A stretch of DNA of 64,000 nt from Dyadobacter psychrotolerans (GTDB taxonomy: Bacteria; Bacteroidota; Bacteroidia; Cytophagales; Spirosomataceae), in assembly GCF_004349265.1 (NCBI RefSeq), contig NZ_SMFL01000005.1:558301-622300 (forward strand), given 5' to 3'. This document shows positions 63,897 through 64,000 of this stretch, piece by piece. The notes under the pieces are model-generated. The model ran no database searches, was not told the DNA's origin, and worked only from the letters and a program-made list of their open reading frames with translations. Both the position numbers and the translations under genes were made by a program. Each line of letters starts with the position of its first letter. Positions within the stretch are counted from its first letter, which is position 1.

Positions 63897-64000
63897 TTAG
63901 CTTTTTGCGTAAAGTTTTTCTTTTAGCACCGCCATGGTCTGCTGTTGTCTTTTCTTTACAAACTGCTGCGCTTTGACAACCTGGGCTTTGGCAGATTTTG
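63897..64000 (-). CDS. C-terminal end of an unknown gene running off the window
   Basis: A frame open from the window edge reads 'KSAKAQVVKAQQFVKKRQQQ' then T-M-A-V-L-K-E-K-L-Y-A-K-S and TAA (63899-63897). This is only 33 codons, basic and Gln-rich, with no domain visible. The 8-bp gap to the alginate-lyase-like gene indicates it is the upstream member of the same operon. Confidence 0.6.
   Translation of the reverse strand, partial: KSAKAQVVKAQQFVKKRQQQTMAVLKEKLYAKS

Noticed and set aside
1-64000. tRNA, rRNA or CRISPR array
   Set aside because: No cloverleaf, rRNA-like conserved blocks or regularly spaced repeats were seen by eye; a covariance-model scan would be needed to exclude small RNAs.

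Overview
The window looks like a chromosome segment of a Bacteroidota bacterium, most likely Cytophagales (Dyadobacter/Spirosomaceae-like; inference). The reasons are a SusC/SusD pair, a giant TANFOR-type surface protein, TPR-fused histidine kinases with a LytTR regulator, a GH97 glycosidase, a TlpA-like lipoprotein and short Bacteroidetes-style leaders. No rRNA, tRNA or CRISPR array was seen.

Layout. 1-8.0 kb: a minus-strand operon of an outer-membrane beta-barrel protein, a 1943-aa TANFOR surface protein and a small secreted protein cut by the window edge. 8.0-12.2 kb: accessory DNA with small membrane proteins, a solitary HicB-like protein, a duplicated ~90-bp leader, two strong palindromes, a LytTR response regulator and the decayed tail of a serine recombinase. 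12.2-19.0 kb: TlpA-like lipoprotein, TPR/LytS-type kinase, a large secreted protein of unknown function and a 2H phosphoesterase. 19.1-27.1 kb: the most unusual locus. A frame-broken gene and a 252-aa protein flank a 1308-aa amidase-caspase-SGNH hydrolase fusion, which is divergent from a CHAT protease with two C-terminal membrane segments and an overlapping-operon membrane/coiled-coil protein. This is a candidate conflict or cell-death system. 27.6-32.1 kb: sugar catabolism (galactonate dehydratase, secreted intradiol dioxygenase-like protein, GH97) and an ankyrin protein. 32.3-41.0 kb: a UvrA paralogue, then a SusC-SusD-DUF885 peptidase operon, probably for peptide-like substrates.

41.9-43.6 kb: one 552-codon frame, starting with a signal peptide, interrupted by four in-frame stops but no frameshift. 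43.7-47.1 kb: CDF metal transporter, cytidine deaminase and TPR histidine kinase. 48.2-52.3 kb: a surface-polysaccharide cluster (TIGR04325-type methyltransferase, three glycosyltransferases, FdtA-like cupin). 52.5-56.0 kb: two GreA/Rnk-like paralogues, a DUF932-like protein and small unknowns. 56.1-59.6 kb: three neighbouring genes, each with a single inactivating lesion (nonsense, A8-tract frameshift, C-terminal frameshift). 59.7-64.0 kb: an MDR oxidoreductase and a minus-strand polysaccharide-lyase operon (alginate-lyase-like, heparinase II/III-like and a truncated upstream gene).

The number of broken genes is notable. It could mean ongoing genome decay, phase-variable tracts or sequencing/assembly indels; raw reads would decide. 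All functions are read from motifs by eye, without database searches.
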